A DNA stretch of 64,000 bases from Strobilurus pachycystidiatus (taxonomy: Eukaryota > Basidiomycota > Agaricomycetes > Agaricales > Physalacriaceae), in contig JAHLMK010000017.1 in assembly GCA_019915135.1 (NCBI GenBank), forward strand, positions 496,001-560,000. Direction: 5' to 3'. The position numbers and the translations under genes were made by a program. The notes beneath the pieces are model-generated. The model had not been told where the DNA came from, did not search any database, and saw only the letters and a program-made list of their open reading frames with translations. The stretch's first letter is position 1. Each line of letters opens with the position of its first letter. This document shows positions 22,201 through 36,800 of this stretch, one piece after another.

Positions 22201-25200
22201 AATATGCGAGCTGAGATGGCTTGCATTGACAAACGGGTCTCACAGTGTGACATGCCTGGCCTAGCATCAGCTACGGACTTGGCTGACAAAAGCAGTTCAG
22301 ACGATGGTTTACCTGATCTGCTCGCTGTTTCTGATTCTGAGATTGACTCCGAGTCTGATTGTGGATCCTCGTCCGGCGATGATTCGGACCAAAGTGATAT
22401 GCCACATCTTGAACCTGCTAGTGATTCTGATGAGTCCTCGTTCGACTCGGATTCAGATGGGGATGATCTACCTGATCTTGACTGCATCAGCGAGTCTGGC
22501 GAGTCCTCATTCGCTTCCGATTCTGACTCAGATGTCAGTATGAATGAAGACGAGGCTGAAAACTTCCATTCTCAACCCGGACAAGATCATTTGTCCTGGG
22601 AGACTGACACCGTGGAATGGGCGGCCAACGAATGGGGGTCTACTTGCTCACCTAATGACAATCACGATCCGTCTGGTGCAGTCGACCCGGTCCTCAAGAC
22701 CCTAGATGGTTTAGTGGACGAAGTTTGTGATCTTGACAACTCACTTCCAAGATACACGCGTTCTACAGCACATACTGAGAAATATGACCGTGCAGACGTT
22801 GTATCACGCGTGCCCAAGAACTTGACTTACCGAATGATTAAAGTCAACACTATGCCTACAGGAGGGCGTGGAATGTATGCTTACCGCCACTTCGATCCTG
22901 AGCATGACGAGGAACGGGTGCCCAATACACCTGTTGATCGGGTTGGTGACATCCTGGGATCCGCGACCGAATATATTCTCTCCGAAAATGCGCCGTACCC
23001 AGGAGAACCTCAGTCCTGGGGGCTCCCCTCAGCTCGTTCATTCTGTTGCTACCCAGTGTCGGACACTCACCATGTTATAATGGACTCCGTATATGATGAG
23101 AATCCGCGCTCTGAGGTGCTAATCCGGACGAGTATGCTGGCCAATCCAGGGTTCCCTCTTGCCGAGTGGTACGCTCGCGAGCGAGGACTTGAGAATGATA
23201 TATGTTGGACAGACTGGCCTAAGGATAACCCTTGGTCCGGCGCTGGCTGTCTCAAATGGATTGAGGAAGAATGTATCGAGACTTACCTCTCGATGCATCA
23301 ACCCTTCGCAGGTGACGGTGACGGCCCCGTACGCGGTCAGCGTTTCGCTGCTAGACGAGAGAATTCCAGTATAATTGAAATATGGGATATGCATTTAAAT
23401 GTGCGAACACACCTGGAACGGGCGCACATGCATAACCCTAAATTCGATCTGGCTCGTTGGTATCGAACGCGTCTGGCGAATCTAGAGCGTTCACGTCAGT
23501 ACATTGACGTATGGACAATAGAGGAACCATGGCTGGACATACCTATATTCGGATATCCACTGCTATGGGAAATGGAACAAATGACCGATGATTATCTTGC
23601 CGCGTGCTTTCAATTAGCGCCGGAAGACGATATCGCGTTCATTCGTCTATCCGGTACTCAAGTTCCGCGAGATCAGTATGCCGCCGTCCAGAGAAATTCC
23701 ACGTATGTGAAAGATCCGTTGCGCCAAGTACCGCGCGTGATCGTTGTAGCTGTCAAAGTCAATGGACAGCCGGCGAAGGCGCTCATTGACACCGGGTCCA
23801 TGACCGATATGTTGTCTACAACGTTGCTTGATCAGTTACAGTTACCAAAGATTGAGCTCTCTAAGCCACTACCTTTGCAACTTGCAATTCAAGGCTCACG
23901 TTCTAAGATCAATTTCGGTACTCGTGCACGCTTGCAGTATCAGGGAATTGACGAGGATCGCTACTTTGATATCGGAAATGTTGCGGGATATGATCTAATT
24001 CTCGGGACGCCGTGGCTATATCAGCACTGTGTATCTGTTGGGTTCAATGAGCCTAAGGTCATCATAGGTAGCGATAAGAGCCTACCCATCAAAGGCGGAC
24101 CCTGGGTGGCCAAAGTCGCGTCCCGAAGTGCCCGCATTCAAGAGGACGAGCTTGAACGCTGTCGTCACGAAGTGATGGAGTATGCGCGACCTCTGTTCAA
24201 GAAGGTCGCAGAAACTCCATTACCACCTCTGCGGGACATCAACCACGAGATTCCTTTGATTGATGAATCGAAGATCTATAGTCGTCGGTTTTCGAAATGC
24301 CCTGAAAAGTTTCGCAGTCAGTGGGCAACCAAACGCGATGATTATTTGAGTACCGGGCGATGGCGTGTCTCGACAGCCAAGAATACGTCTCCGCTACTTC
24401 TCATCCCAAAGATCGATGATCCTTTACGTTTACGCGTAGTCTGTGACTTTCGTGAGCGTAATGCAAATACTCGGAAATTGGCCTCACCGATACCGGACAT
24501 CCATGGTATCCAACGACGCGTTGCCAATGCCAAGTTTCGTTCAACTATGGATGGAAGTGACGCGTTCGAACAGATCCGCGTAGTTCCTGAACATGTGAAT
24601 CGAACAGCTGTGGCGACACCAGATGGTACAATGGTTAGTCTTGTCATGCAGCAGGGTGATTGCAATGCACCCGCTACATTTCAGGCATCCATGTATCGAT
24701 TATTCGCACAGTTTGTCGGCCGTTGGATGGATGTCTACTTGGACGACATTATCGTCTACTCTGAGACTCTTGAAGACCACGTCACTCACCTGAAAACAGT
24801 GATTGATATTCTTGCGAAGGAAAAGTTCTACCTCGCCGAACGAAAGATGCGACTCTTGGTTCCTGAAGTAAAGGTCCTCGGTCACATAATTGACGACTCA
24901 GGAATCAGGATGGACCCTCACAAGGTGGACTCCATCATGAAGTGGCCAACGCCCACAAACCGCGATCTTCTACGTGGATTCCTAGGTTCGGTTGGTTACC
25001 TTGCTGATGATGTGAACTCGATTCGCATACCTATGGGCGTGTTAAGTGCTATCACCGGCGACGCCGTCGCCTTTCGATGGGGATACACCGAACAGCGAGC
25101 CTTTGAAGATGTCAAACGTTTGATTGATGCAGGGTCTAAGCGAAGTCGCGTACCTCTGGACTACTCGGAGGGCGCACCTCCGGTATGGTTAGTCACTGAC

Positions 25201-25926
25201 GGGTGCGCTACTGGCGTTGCTGGTGTGGTGATACAAGGTCCCACGTGGAAAACCGGAGAAGTTGCTGCGTACTACTCTGCAAAGCTCAACTCAACACAGC
25301 AGAACTACCACGTAACGGACATTGAGATGCTTGCCGGCGTTGAAACCATGCTGCGCTACAGAGACATACTGCAAGGTCAGCATTTCACCTGGATCACAGA
25401 TCACCAGGCACTTACTGCTCTTCCAACACAGAACGAGTTGTCAGGTCGACAGTGGCGATGGGCGGAAAAGCTGACCGGATTTGACTTCAAAATCGAGTAT
25501 GTTCCGGGCACTGAGAACGTGCTCGCGGACGCCTTATCGCGTCTGTACTCAAATGAATCGAAGGGCGTCCAACGTGCACGGAGCGAATACACATACCACG
25601 ATGTCGTCAATAATGATTGTCTGAATGGTTTTGGCATCACTAAGCCGCTGCTAGTGGGAGTTGAGGCCATTGCACGTATACCGGATACTGTTCGTTCAAG
25701 TGCTGTTGAGCTGCGCCCTCGGAAGGCTGTCAATTACGCACCTGAAAAGCGGGCTCCTAAAAAGCTGTCTAACGCTGACATATTTGCGCGTCGTTTTCGT
25801 GATAAGTTTGTTCTTCGCGGTCCACAAAAGCCTGAGGGCGAGACGCGACAACAAACGGAGGGCGGGACAGTACCAATTTCGAAATCGGGACCTGTTGTCG
25901 ACGCGAGCGAGATTCAGGCACTCTAG
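19219..25926 (+). pseudogene. Gag-pol polyprotein, plus copy, frameshifted by 145-bp deletion
   Basis: Open for 2235 codons from ATG 19219, 105 bp after the LTR. Gag core about residues 568-750; zinc knuckle CX2CX4HX4C with Cys810, Cys813, His818, Cys823; aspartic protease DTGS at 1524; reverse transcriptase with YLDD at 1840-1843; RNase H with Asp1994 (VTDGCATG). After codon 2229 the sequence skips 145 bp present in the inverted copy and ends six codons later (EIQAL, stop 25924-25926). Integrase therefore cannot be made as part of this polyprotein. Everything up to the deletion matches the intact copy at 27839-37168. The residue 1-560 region is acidic and Ser-rich. Confidence 0.88.
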
Positions 25927-27806
25927 ACCCTAACCCCAGCTCTCAGCCCGAACCCGAGCCCCAGGGCACATCATTACTCGATGTCCTCTCTGGAGGGCGT
26001 GCTGGAGTCGACTTACTGTCTTTAATTCGCAATCAATACTCAAAAGACATTGTCTTCAAGCTGGTTCTGGAAAAGCCCAAGGACTTCCGTAACTTTGAGA
26101 TTGTAAACGGTCTCATCTATCTCAAAATGAATGATTTCCGTCTACTCTGCGTACCTGAGGTCATCTACCAAGGACGCAATATTCGTGAGATTATAATTGA
26201 CGAGGCACACTCAGTGCTAGCTCATCTAGGCTACCGAAAAACCTTAAGCTATCTTCGGGCCCATGTCTGGTGGAAAACAATGGTGTCTGACGTCGAAGCT
26301 TACTGTAAATCGTGTGCTACATGTGCGCGTATCAAGCCAAACAATCAGAAGCCGTTCGGTTTGCTACAGCCCTTAGGACCTCCCACGTATCCTTGGGAGA
26401 TCATAGGAATGGACTTCATGGGGCCGCTACCCAAGTCCAAGAACCGTAACGGTGAATTCGACATGCTTACTGTTGTTGTTGATCATCTCACTGGCATGGT
26501 GCACCTGGTACCCGGACGAAACAATTATAAGGCAAAAGACATAGCTGAATTGGTGTTCTCCGAGGTGTATAAACTACATGGACTGCCTAAAGCCATCGTG
26601 AGCGACCGTGATCGCTACTTCACGGGTCAATTCTGGTCGCACCTGCACAAGTTAATCGGAACCAAGCTGAAAATGTCATCTGCGTACCATCCTGAAACTG
26701 ATGGATTGACTGAACGCGCTAATCGAACAATCGAACAAATGCTGCGCCAGTGCATAACTCCGAATCAGAAGGATTGGGTAGCGAAGCTACCAGCTGTTGA
26801 GTTTGCAATAAACCTAGCTCGATCCGAAACAACCGGGTACTCACCTTTCTTCCTGAATTCTGGAAGGATCCCGCGTTCGATGATTTGGGACTCTGCAGAC
26901 AAAACAGAGTTCCCGGGAGTCCGTGTCTTCGCGCAACGTCTTAAGCAAGCCGTGATTGCAGCACATGATAGTATTCTGCAAGCGCGAGTCAAGCAAACAC
27001 GCGACGCAAATAGAAAGCGACGACCCTCACCTTTTCAGGTTGACGATCTGGTGTACATCTCTACTGAGAACATCAGTTTTCCAAAAGGAACAGTACGAAA
27101 GTTCTTACCCAAGTTTATAGGGCCGTATAGGATACTGAAGAACTTCCACGACACCTCGTACCGGGTCGACCTGCCGCCTAGACTAAAACAAAGGGGCATT
27201 CATGATGTGTTTCACGCGAAGTTGTTGCGGATACACGTACCTAACGACGATAGACTGTTCCCTGGACGTATGGATACACAGGTACCTCCGTTTGACGGTG
27301 TCGAACACGAATGGGCCGTCGAATGTATCACCGAGCATTCTGGTAAAGGATCAGACTTGTTCTTTGCAGTGAAATGGAAAGCAGGCGACATCACCTGGAT
27401 GCCACTGGAACAGGTGGAACATCTTCATGCCCTACCGGATTATCTCGAGGCCATGGGCGCAGAAACCGTGGCGCAGCTGAGACATGCTCGGAGAGATGTG
27501 GATACGTTTCAGCTGACGCAATCCTCCAGTGCTTTAAGGATGATCCTGGAGACAGACATTCAGCCTTTAAAAGCAGGGACGTTTTCGAATGAGAACTCAT
27601 CAATTGCTGTCTCGCCAATGTCCGCCGAGTTCCAGACCGACTATCCCCTCGATCCGGGCTTTGACCCTGAGGACACCTACATTCTTGTAGAGGACGACAT
27701 CTGGGCCTACGAAGGTGAAGATGAAAAGAAGTACCAAACCGGCAGTGAAGTTGTTCGGGGATGGGTGCGCCTGTCAATGAGCTGCGAAGAGGTTGCTAAC
27801 TTGAAA
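25905..27806 (+). pseudogene. Integrase and chromodomain part of the plus copy, out of frame and truncated
   Basis: Continuation of the plus copy after the 145-bp deletion, in a different frame from gag-RT. It contains the HHCC zinc-binding domain, the D,D35E integrase core and the chromodomain-like segment, as in the intact copy. It breaks off at 27806, where the sequence switches to the opposite strand exactly at the border of internal region and LTR. The apparent reading frame running on to 28256 is read-through into the antisense of the inverted copy. Confidence 0.8.
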
Positions 27807-27838
27807 TACGCCCTCCGGGGCTACCCCACGGGGGAGCC

Positions 27839-30800
27839 TCAATCAATCTTCTCTTTGTCACGACGAGCAGGACCAGCGCGACGCTCATCATCATCGACAT
27901 CCATAGCGTCGTCGGCACGTCCCTTGCTCTTGGCTTTGGCGCGAGCTTTCTCGAGCTTGGCCAATTTTCTTTTCATCTCGCGTTCCTTCTTCGATTCGGC
28001 AATGCGCTCGCGGACCCTCTGCTTGGTTCTCATCGCAAAGCGAAGCTGGTCCATGGCGAGGGCGCCGAGCATCTGCTTGTCGTCCTTCAACAACTTTTGG
28101 CCGAATAGTGTGACCTCGGGGCCATCCGCGTCCGAGTCCGACTCGTCCTCAGCGATGCGCTTCTTGGACTTACGGCGTTTGGACGATTTAGCGGACGGCT
28201 TGGGCTCCTCGTTGTTGGAGATGTCCTTCGAGGAGTGCGAGATTTTGCGCGGATAATCGCGTTCGGGTTCGAAGAGGTGTTCCATGCGGATGGGATGGGT
28301 AGGGGTAGGCATGACATGTCCAGTGTCCTTGTCGAACTTGACGAATTGTTCGCGGATGGAAGTGGTAGCGTTGAAGCAAGTGAGGAAGGTGAGGTAATTC
28401 TTCCTATCCCTGGCGCTGACCTCGAAGCTCAACTCTTTCAAGTTAGCAACCTCTTCGCAGCTCATTGACAGGCGCACCCATCCCCGAACAACTTCACTGC
28501 CGGTTTGGTACTTCTTTTCATCTTCACCTTCGTAGGCCCAGATGTCGTCCTCTACAAGAATGTAGGTGTCCTCAGGGTCAAAGCCCGGATCGAGGGGATA
28601 GTCGGTCTGGAACTCGGCGGACATTGGCGAGACAGCAATTGATGAGTTCTCATTCGAAAACGTCCCTGCTTTTAAAGGCTGAATGTCTGTCTCCAGGATC
28701 ATCCTTAAAGCACTGGAGGATTGCGTCAGCTGAAACGTATCCACATCTCTCCGAGCATGTCTCAGCTGCGCCACGGTTTCTGCGCCCATGGCCTCGAGAT
28801 AATCCGGTAGGGCATGAAGATGTTCCACCTGTTCCAGTGGCATCCAGGTGATGTCGCCTGCTTTCCATTTCACTGCAAAGAACAAGTCTGATCCTTTACC
28901 AGAATGCTCGGTGATACATTCGACGGCCCATTCGTGTTCGACACCGTCAAACGGAGGTACCTGTGTATCCATACGTCCAGGGAACAGTCTATCGTCGTTA
29001 GGTACGTGTATCCGCAACAACTTCGCGTGAAACACATCATGAATGCCCCTTTGTTTTAGTCTAGGCGGCAGGTCGACCCGGTACGAGGTGTCGTGGAAGT
29101 TCTTCAGTATCCTATACGGCCCTATAAACTTGGGTAAGAACTTTCGTACTGTTCCTTTTGGAAAACTGATGTTCTCAGTAGAGATGTACACCAGATCGTC
29201 AACCTGAAAAGGTGAGGGTCGTCGCTTTCTATTTGCGTCGCGTGTTTGCTTGACTCGCGCTTGCAGAATACTATCATGTGCTGCAATCACGGCTTGCTTA
29301 AGACGTTGCGCGAAGACACGGACTCCCGGGAACTCTGTTTTGTCTGCAGAGTCCCAAATCATCGAACGCGGGATCCTTCCAGAATTCAGGAAGAAAGGTG
29401 AGTACCCGGTTGTTTCGGATCGAGCTAGGTTTATTGCAAACTCAACAGCTGGTAGCTTCGCTACCCAATCCTTCTGATTCGGAGTTATGCACTGGCGCAG
29501 CATTTGTTCGATTGTTCGATTAGCGCGTTCAGTCAATCCATCAGTTTCAGGATGGTACGCAGATGACATTTTCAGCTTGGTTCCGATTAACTTGTGCAGG
29601 TGCGACCAGAATTGACCCGTGAAGTAGCGATCACGGTCGCTCACGATGGCTTTAGGCAGTCCATGTAGTTTATACACCTCGGAGAACACCAATTCAGCTA
29701 TGTCTTTTGCCTTATAATTGTTTCGTCCGGGTACCAGGTGCACCATGCCAGTGAGATGATCAACAACAACAGTAAGCATGTCGAATTCACCGTTACGGTT
29801 CTTGGACTTGGGTAGCGGCCCCATGAAGTCCATTCCTATGATCTCCCAAGGATACGTGGGAGGTCCTAAGGGCTGTAGCAAACCGAACGGCTTCTGATTG
29901 TTTGGCTTGATACGCGCACATGTAGCACACGATTTACAGTAAGCTTCGACGTCAGACACCATTGTTTTCCACCAGACATGGGCCCGAAGATAGCTTAAGG
30001 TTTTTCGGTAGCCTAGATGAGCTAGCACTGAGTGTGCCTCGTCAATTATAATCTCACGAATATTGCGTCCTTGGTAGATGACCTCAGGTACGCAGAGTAG
30101 ACGGAAATCATTCATTTTGAGATAGATGAGACCGTTTACAATCTCAAAGTTACGGAAGTCCTTGGGCTTTTCCAGAACCAGCTTGAAGACAATGTCTTTT
30201 GAGTATTGATTGCGAATTAAAGACAGTAAGTCGACTCCAGCACGCCCTCCAGAGAGGACATCGAGTAATGATGTGCCCTGGGGCTCGGGTTCGGGCTGAG
30301 AGCTGGGGTTAGGGTCTAGAGTGCCTGAATCTCGCTCGGTGAGATTTTTGGGGGTCTGAACCCTAACCTTAGTCTTGTCCGGGGTGCTCGGATTTGACGT
30401 TCCAGGCTGTGATGCAATTACGGCCTCGGGATGCGGGGTTGAATTTGTTTTTCCCCTCCCGCCGTCATGGTTCGCATGTGCAGCGTCGACAACAGGTCCC
30501 GATTTCGAAATTGGTACTGTCCCGCCCTCCGTTTGTTGTCGCGTCTCGCCCTCAGGCTTTTGTGGACCGCGAAGAACAAACTTATCACGAAAACGACGCG
30601 CAAATATGTCAGCGTTAGACAGCTTTTTAGGAGCCCGCTTTTCAGGTGCGTAATTGACAGCCTTCCGAGGGCGCAGCTCAACAGCACTTGAACGAACAGT
30701 ATCCGGTATACGTGCAATGGCCTCAACTCCCACTAGCAGCGGCTTAGTGATGCCAAAACCATTCAGACAATCATTATTGACGACATCGTGGTATGTGTAT

Positions 30801-33800
30801 TCGCTCCGTGCACGTTGGACGCCCTTCGATTCATTTGAGTACAGACGCGATAAGGCGTCCGCGAGCACGTTCTCAGTGCCCGGAACATACTCGATTTTGA
30901 AGTCAAATCCGGTCAGCTTTTCCGCCCATCGCCACTGTCGACCTGACAACTCGTTCTGTGTTGGAAGAGCAGTAAGTGCCTGGTGATCTGTGATCCAGGT
31001 GAAATGCTGACCTTGCAGTATGTCTCTGTAGCGCAGCATGGTTTCAACGCCGGCAAGCATCTCAATGTCCGTTACGTGGTAGTTCTGCTGTGTTGAGTTG
31101 AGCTTTGCAGAGTAGTACGCAGCAACTTCTCCGGTTTTCCACGTGGGACCTTGTATCACCACACCAGCAACGCCAGTAGCGCACCCGTCAGTGACTAACC
31201 ATACCGGAGGTGCGCCCTCCGAGTAGTCCAGAGGTACGCGACTTCGCTTAGACCCTGCATCAATCAAACGTTTGACATCTTCAAAGGCTCGCTGTTCGGT
31301 GTATCCCCATCGAAAGGCGACGGCGTCGCCGGTGATAGCACTTAACACGCCCATAGGTATGCGAATCGAGTTCACATCATCAGCAAGGTAACCAACCGAA
31401 CCTAGGAATCCACGTAGAAGATCGCGGTTTGTGGGCGTTGGCCACTTCATGATGGAGTCCACCTTGTGAGGGTCCATCCTGATTCCTGAGTCGTCAATTA
31501 TGTGACCGAGGACCTTTACTTCAGGAACCAAGAGTCGCATCTTTCGTTCGGCGAGGTAGAACTTTTCCTTCGCAAGAATATCAATCACTGTTTTCAGGTG
31601 AGTGACGTGGTCTTCAAGAGTCTCAGAGTAGACGATAATGTCGTCCAAGTAGACATCCATCCAACGGCCGACAAACTGTGCGAATAATCGATACATGGAT
31701 GCCTGAAATGTAGCGGGTGCATTGCAATCACCCTGCTGCATGACAAGACTAACCATTGTACCATCTGGTGTCGCCACAGCTGTTCGATTCACATGTTCAG
31801 GAACTACGCGGATCTGTTCGAACGCGTCACTTCCATCCATAGTTGAACGAAACTTGGCATTGGCAACGCGTCGTTGGATACCATGGATGTCCGGTATCGG
31901 TGAGGCCAATTTCCGAGTATTTGCATTACGCTCACGAAAGTCACAGACTACGCGTAAACGTAAAGGATCATCGATCTTTGGGATGAGAAGTAGCGGAGAC
32001 GTATTCTTGGCTGTCGAGACACGCCATCGCCCGGTACTCAAATAATCATCGCGTTTGGTTGCCCACTGACTGCGAAACTTTTCAGGGCATTTCGAAAACC
32101 GACGACTATAGATCTTCGATTCATCAATCAAAGGAATCTCGTGGTTGATGTCCCGCAGAGGTGGTAATGGAGTTTCTGCGACCTTCTTGAACAGAGGTCG
32201 CGCATACTCCATCACTTCGTGACGACAGCGTTCAAGCTCGTCCTCTTGAATGCGGGCACTTCGGGACGCGACTTTGGCCACCCAGGGTCCGCCTTTGATG
32301 GGTAGGCTCTTATCGCTACCTATGATGACCTTAGGCTCATTGAACCCAACAGATACACAGTGCTGATATAGCCACGGCGTCCCGAGAATTAGATCATATC
32401 CCGCAACATTTCCGATATCAAAGTAGCGATCCTCGTCAATTCCCTGATACTGCAAGCGTGCACGAGTACCGAAATTGATCTTAGAACGTGAGCCTTGAAT
32501 TGCAAGTTGCAAAGGTAGTGGCTTAGAGAGCTCAATCTTTGGTAACTGTAACTGATCAAGCAACGTTGTAGACAACATATCGGTCATGGACCCGGTGTCA
32601 ATGAGCGCCTTCGCCGGCTGTCCATTGACTTTGACAGCTACAACGATCACGCGCGGTACTTGGCGCAACGGATCTTTCACATACGTGGAATTTCTCTGGA
32701 CGGCGGCATACTGATCTCGCGGAACTTGAGTACCGGATAGACGAATGAACGCGATATCGTCTTCCGGCGCTAATTGAAAGCACGCGGCAAGATAATCATC
32801 GGTCATTTGTTCCATTTCCCATAGCAGTGGATATCCGAATATAGGTATGTCCAGCCATGGTTCCTCTATTGTCCATACGTCAATGTACTGACGTGAACGC
32901 TCTAGATTCGCCAGACGCGTTCGATACCAACGAGCCAGATCGAATTTAGGGTTATGCATGTGCGCCCGTTCCAGGTGTGTTCGCACATTTAAATGCATAT
33001 CCCATATTTCAATTATACTGGAATTCTCTCGTCTAGCAGCGAAACGCTGACCGCGTACGGGGCCGTCACCGTCACCTGCGAAGGGTTGATGCATCGAGAG
33101 GTAAGTCTCGATACATTCTTCCTCAATCCATTTGAGACAGCCAGCGCCGGACCAAGGGTTATCCTTAGGCCAGTCTGTCCAACATATATCATTCTCAAGT
33201 CCTCGCTCGCGAGCGTACCACTCGGCAAGAGGGAACCCTGGATTGGCCAGCATACTCGTCCGGATTAGCACCTCAGAGCGCGGATTCTCATCATATACGG
33301 AGTCCATTATAACATGGTGAGTGTCCGACACTGGGTAGCAACAGAATGAACGAGCTGAGGGGAGCCCCCAGGACTGAGGTTCTCCTGGGTACGGCGCATT
33401 TTCGGAGAGAATATATTCGGTCGCGGATCCCAGGATGTCACCAACCCGATCAACAGGTGTATTGGGCACCCGTTCCTCGTCATGCTCAGGATCGAAGTGG
33501 CGGTAAGCATACATTCCACGCCCTCCTGTAGGCATAGTGTTGACTTTAATCATTCGGTAAGTCAAGTTCTTGGGCACGCGTGATACAACGTCTGCACGGT
33601 CATATTTCTCAGTATGTGCTGTAGAACGCGTGTATCTTGGAAGTGAGTTGTCAAGATCACAAACTTCGTCCACTAAACCATCTAGGGTCTTGAGGACCGG
33701 GTCGACTGCACCAGACGGATCGTGATTGTCATTAGGTGAGCAAGTAGACCCCCATTCGTTGGCCGCCCATTCCACGGTGTCAGTCTCCCAGGACAAATGA

Positions 33801-36800
33801 TCTTGTCCGGGTTGAGAATGGAAGTTTTCAGCCTCGTCTTCATTCATACTGACATCTGAGTCAGAATCGGAAGCGAATGAGGACTCGCCAGACTCGCTGA
33901 TGCAGTCAAGATCAGGTAGATCATCCCCATCTGAATCCGAGTCGAACGAGGACTCATCAGAATCACTAGCAGGTTCAAGATGTGGCATATCACTTTGGTC
34001 CGAATCATCGCCGGACGAGGATCCACAATCAGACTCGGAGTCAATCTCAGAATCAGAAACAGCGAGCAGATCAGGTAAACCATCGTCTGAACTGCTTTTG
34101 TCAGCCAAGTCCGTAGCTGATGCTAGGCCAGGCATGTCACACTGTGAGACCCGTTTGTCAATGCAAGCCATCTCAGCTCGCATATTAGCCATCGCGCTCG
34201 TAGCGCGACCGTTGACAGGTGGAAATTCACGCTCAAAAGCGCGGCATTCGACTCGGAAGTCCTCATGTTCACTCGGTAGCAAGGTAGGCGGATAGAACTG
34301 ATTGCCAATACCATTGTTAATCCAAGCACAGTGCATCAAGTCCAATTCTCGGTCTGTGAGCTTTCGAGCAAGGCGGCTACAGTACTCTGCAAAGGTGACG
34401 CCTTCGTCATTCAGAAGTTTTGTCCTTTCGATCTCATCGTGAAGGTCCAGAACGTCTGCCACGAACCATTCGACATCTTCCAAGTCATCTAATGTGGATT
34501 CAGAATCGGCGTCAGTACCCGAACTGTCCTCCATATCATCGAGTTGGAAGTGGAAGGAGCCCGACCATATGTCGTTGGCGCTATTATCCTCAAGCGTTGA
34601 TGGGTTCGACTTCGAGGGTACAGTCGTGACCTTGGCGCCTGCCATAGGAACACCCGGAGGTGAGTTTCCCTTCCCGCCGTACACGGACTTCCCTTCGGGG
34701 CACTGAGTCGAGATATGCCCGCTACCGCCACATCGGAAGCAGAGACCCTTGGCGCGGTATTCCTCGCGCTGCTTATCAGTAAGCTTTGGGCGATTTGGCT
34801 TGCCCTGAGGCTTGTGAGATGATGAAGCATGATTGCTGGAATAGGACTTCTGGTGAGTCTTCTTCTTCTTAGGATCAGGGATCCGCAGGCTAGCTGACTG
34901 ATGGACTGTTCTCAATTCAGAACGCTTGGAGCCTGAGGCTTCGGACTTCTTCTGTGAGTAGTCCTTATCCTTCTTTTTGCCGACGTTCTCAATCATTTCC
35001 ACCAGTTCGGCAGTTCGTTCAACATCAGAGTATGAAGCGGTTTCAGGTGTAAGTTCCTTTCGCCATAACCCTTGTTGGATTGGGTAACTGAGACCCGTCC
35101 AGAGTTTCAGTACCTTTTCTCGCTTGTCTGTAGTGCCAGTGGTATTGAAAAGTTCATTCAACTCCATCGTAAACTGTCGGACTGGCTTATCACGTTGAAG
35201 AGCCTTGTTCAACTTACGCCTTTGATCCAGACGGAACGTAAGCGGAAAGCAATGGTTGTATAACTCAGTATAGAATTTCTTCAGCCGCCAATCGCGAGCC
35301 GAGTCGGCTACTTTGCTAACATAGAAGTCGTGTGCCATCCCTGTCAAGTACCGAGCTACCTTGGGAACACGGCTCTTTTTCGGTACTAGGCCGTCACGAA
35401 CATAGGACGTCGAGTCCGTTACAAACTTCATGAAGTCTCGAACATTTGCAGAACCGTCATACTTCTCCGGCGGTTCAGGTTTGAGAATAGAGCGCTTGGG
35501 ATGTCTCTTCTTTTTCCTCGAGGAGCGCTTGTGCTTGCGCTTTCGACGGTCACCCGAGCTGGAGGAGCTGGATGACTCAGAACTAGTACTGGACGAAGAC
35601 GTCGAGCTAGAGGAGGTAGTCGATGAATCCGAGTCCGAGTCTGACGATGAGCTCGAAGAGGGTGAAGAGTCATCAGGTGAAGCATCCCGTCTGACTTTCT
35701 TTTTCTTTCCATTCAACAGCTTGTCCAAGTGGCTGTTGGCTGCTATCTGAGTCGACGGTTTCAGGAACTCGTGAACATCTGTACTCTTGGACTTGTTCCG
35801 AGAGTGGGACCTGTCTTTTGACCGTCTTGAGGGACGGTCTTCAACTGTGTTGCGGATGTGCTCAGCTACATTAACCGTCAACGGTTTAGATGAGGCACGT
35901 TTCTCTTTAGACTTCTTGCGCTTGAGTTTCTTACGAACTTCTTTAGCGCTTGAAGCTTTAGACACGGGGACTGAATTGATTTCGGATCGAACCTCAGAAA
36001 CGCGAGGCTCGGTCTTAGCTTTAGTGCTACTTGGAGCGATGCTGTAGCCTTCATCAGAATCAGAGTCTGTATCCACAACAGGGGACAGAATATGTTTCGA
36101 GAGTTTATAAGGGCCTTTGTGCTTGGGGGTAAGGTCCGTCTCATCTGAGTCAACATCTTCTACAGTTGTGCGGCGACTCTGTTTGGGATGCGCTGGCATC
36201 TCCGAGTTGACTTTAGCCTTATAAGACCTCGACGGAGTTTTCTTAGGCTTAGCGTCAGATGTCTTCGATGGACGATACTGCTGAGTTACCGGAGTTGACG
36301 TGAACTCAGGTGTGTCATCGAAGTCATCGTCACTTTCTTCAATATCTAGAGTGTTCCTAGAGAAGTGGCGAGGGCCAGTGACACGGGGCGGCGGCTTCAT
36401 GCTGTCCAGCATAGCTTGTTGTAGCATGAAGGCGTCACCACCCTGAGCGTCGAATCCGATGTTACCCCAGTTGCGAGGGTCAACACCTTTCCCTTTGCCA
36501 ACATAGGGTAGCTCAGGACTTTCAGGGCGAGGCTCAGTGGCGTCCGATGCCTCTTGCTCAGTTGAGCTGTCTGATCTCTCACCAGGCTCGAAGATTTTCA
36601 GGCCTTGAGTGCGGCGACTAATCAGATACTTCTGATTGTCTGTCATAGATCTTACTGCTGCCTTCACCGGTGTCTCGGGAAGGGACTCATCAATACTGGA
36701 ATCAGGATCACTTTCGGATGAATCAGAATCTTTATTGATACGTCTACTAGTACGTTTGTACGGTACTATAGACCACGGATGAGGATCGTCATCCTCTCCG

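Noticed and set aside
19805..25933. Many open frames of 60-130 codons on both strands inside the gag-pol copies
   Set aside because: They overlap the long polyprotein frame in other frames and recur identically in the inverted copy; shadows of one coding sequence.
26127..28256. 709-codon frame starting in the integrase region
   Set aside because: Its first part is the true integrase frame, but after 27806 it reads antisense of the inverted copy; not a separate gene.
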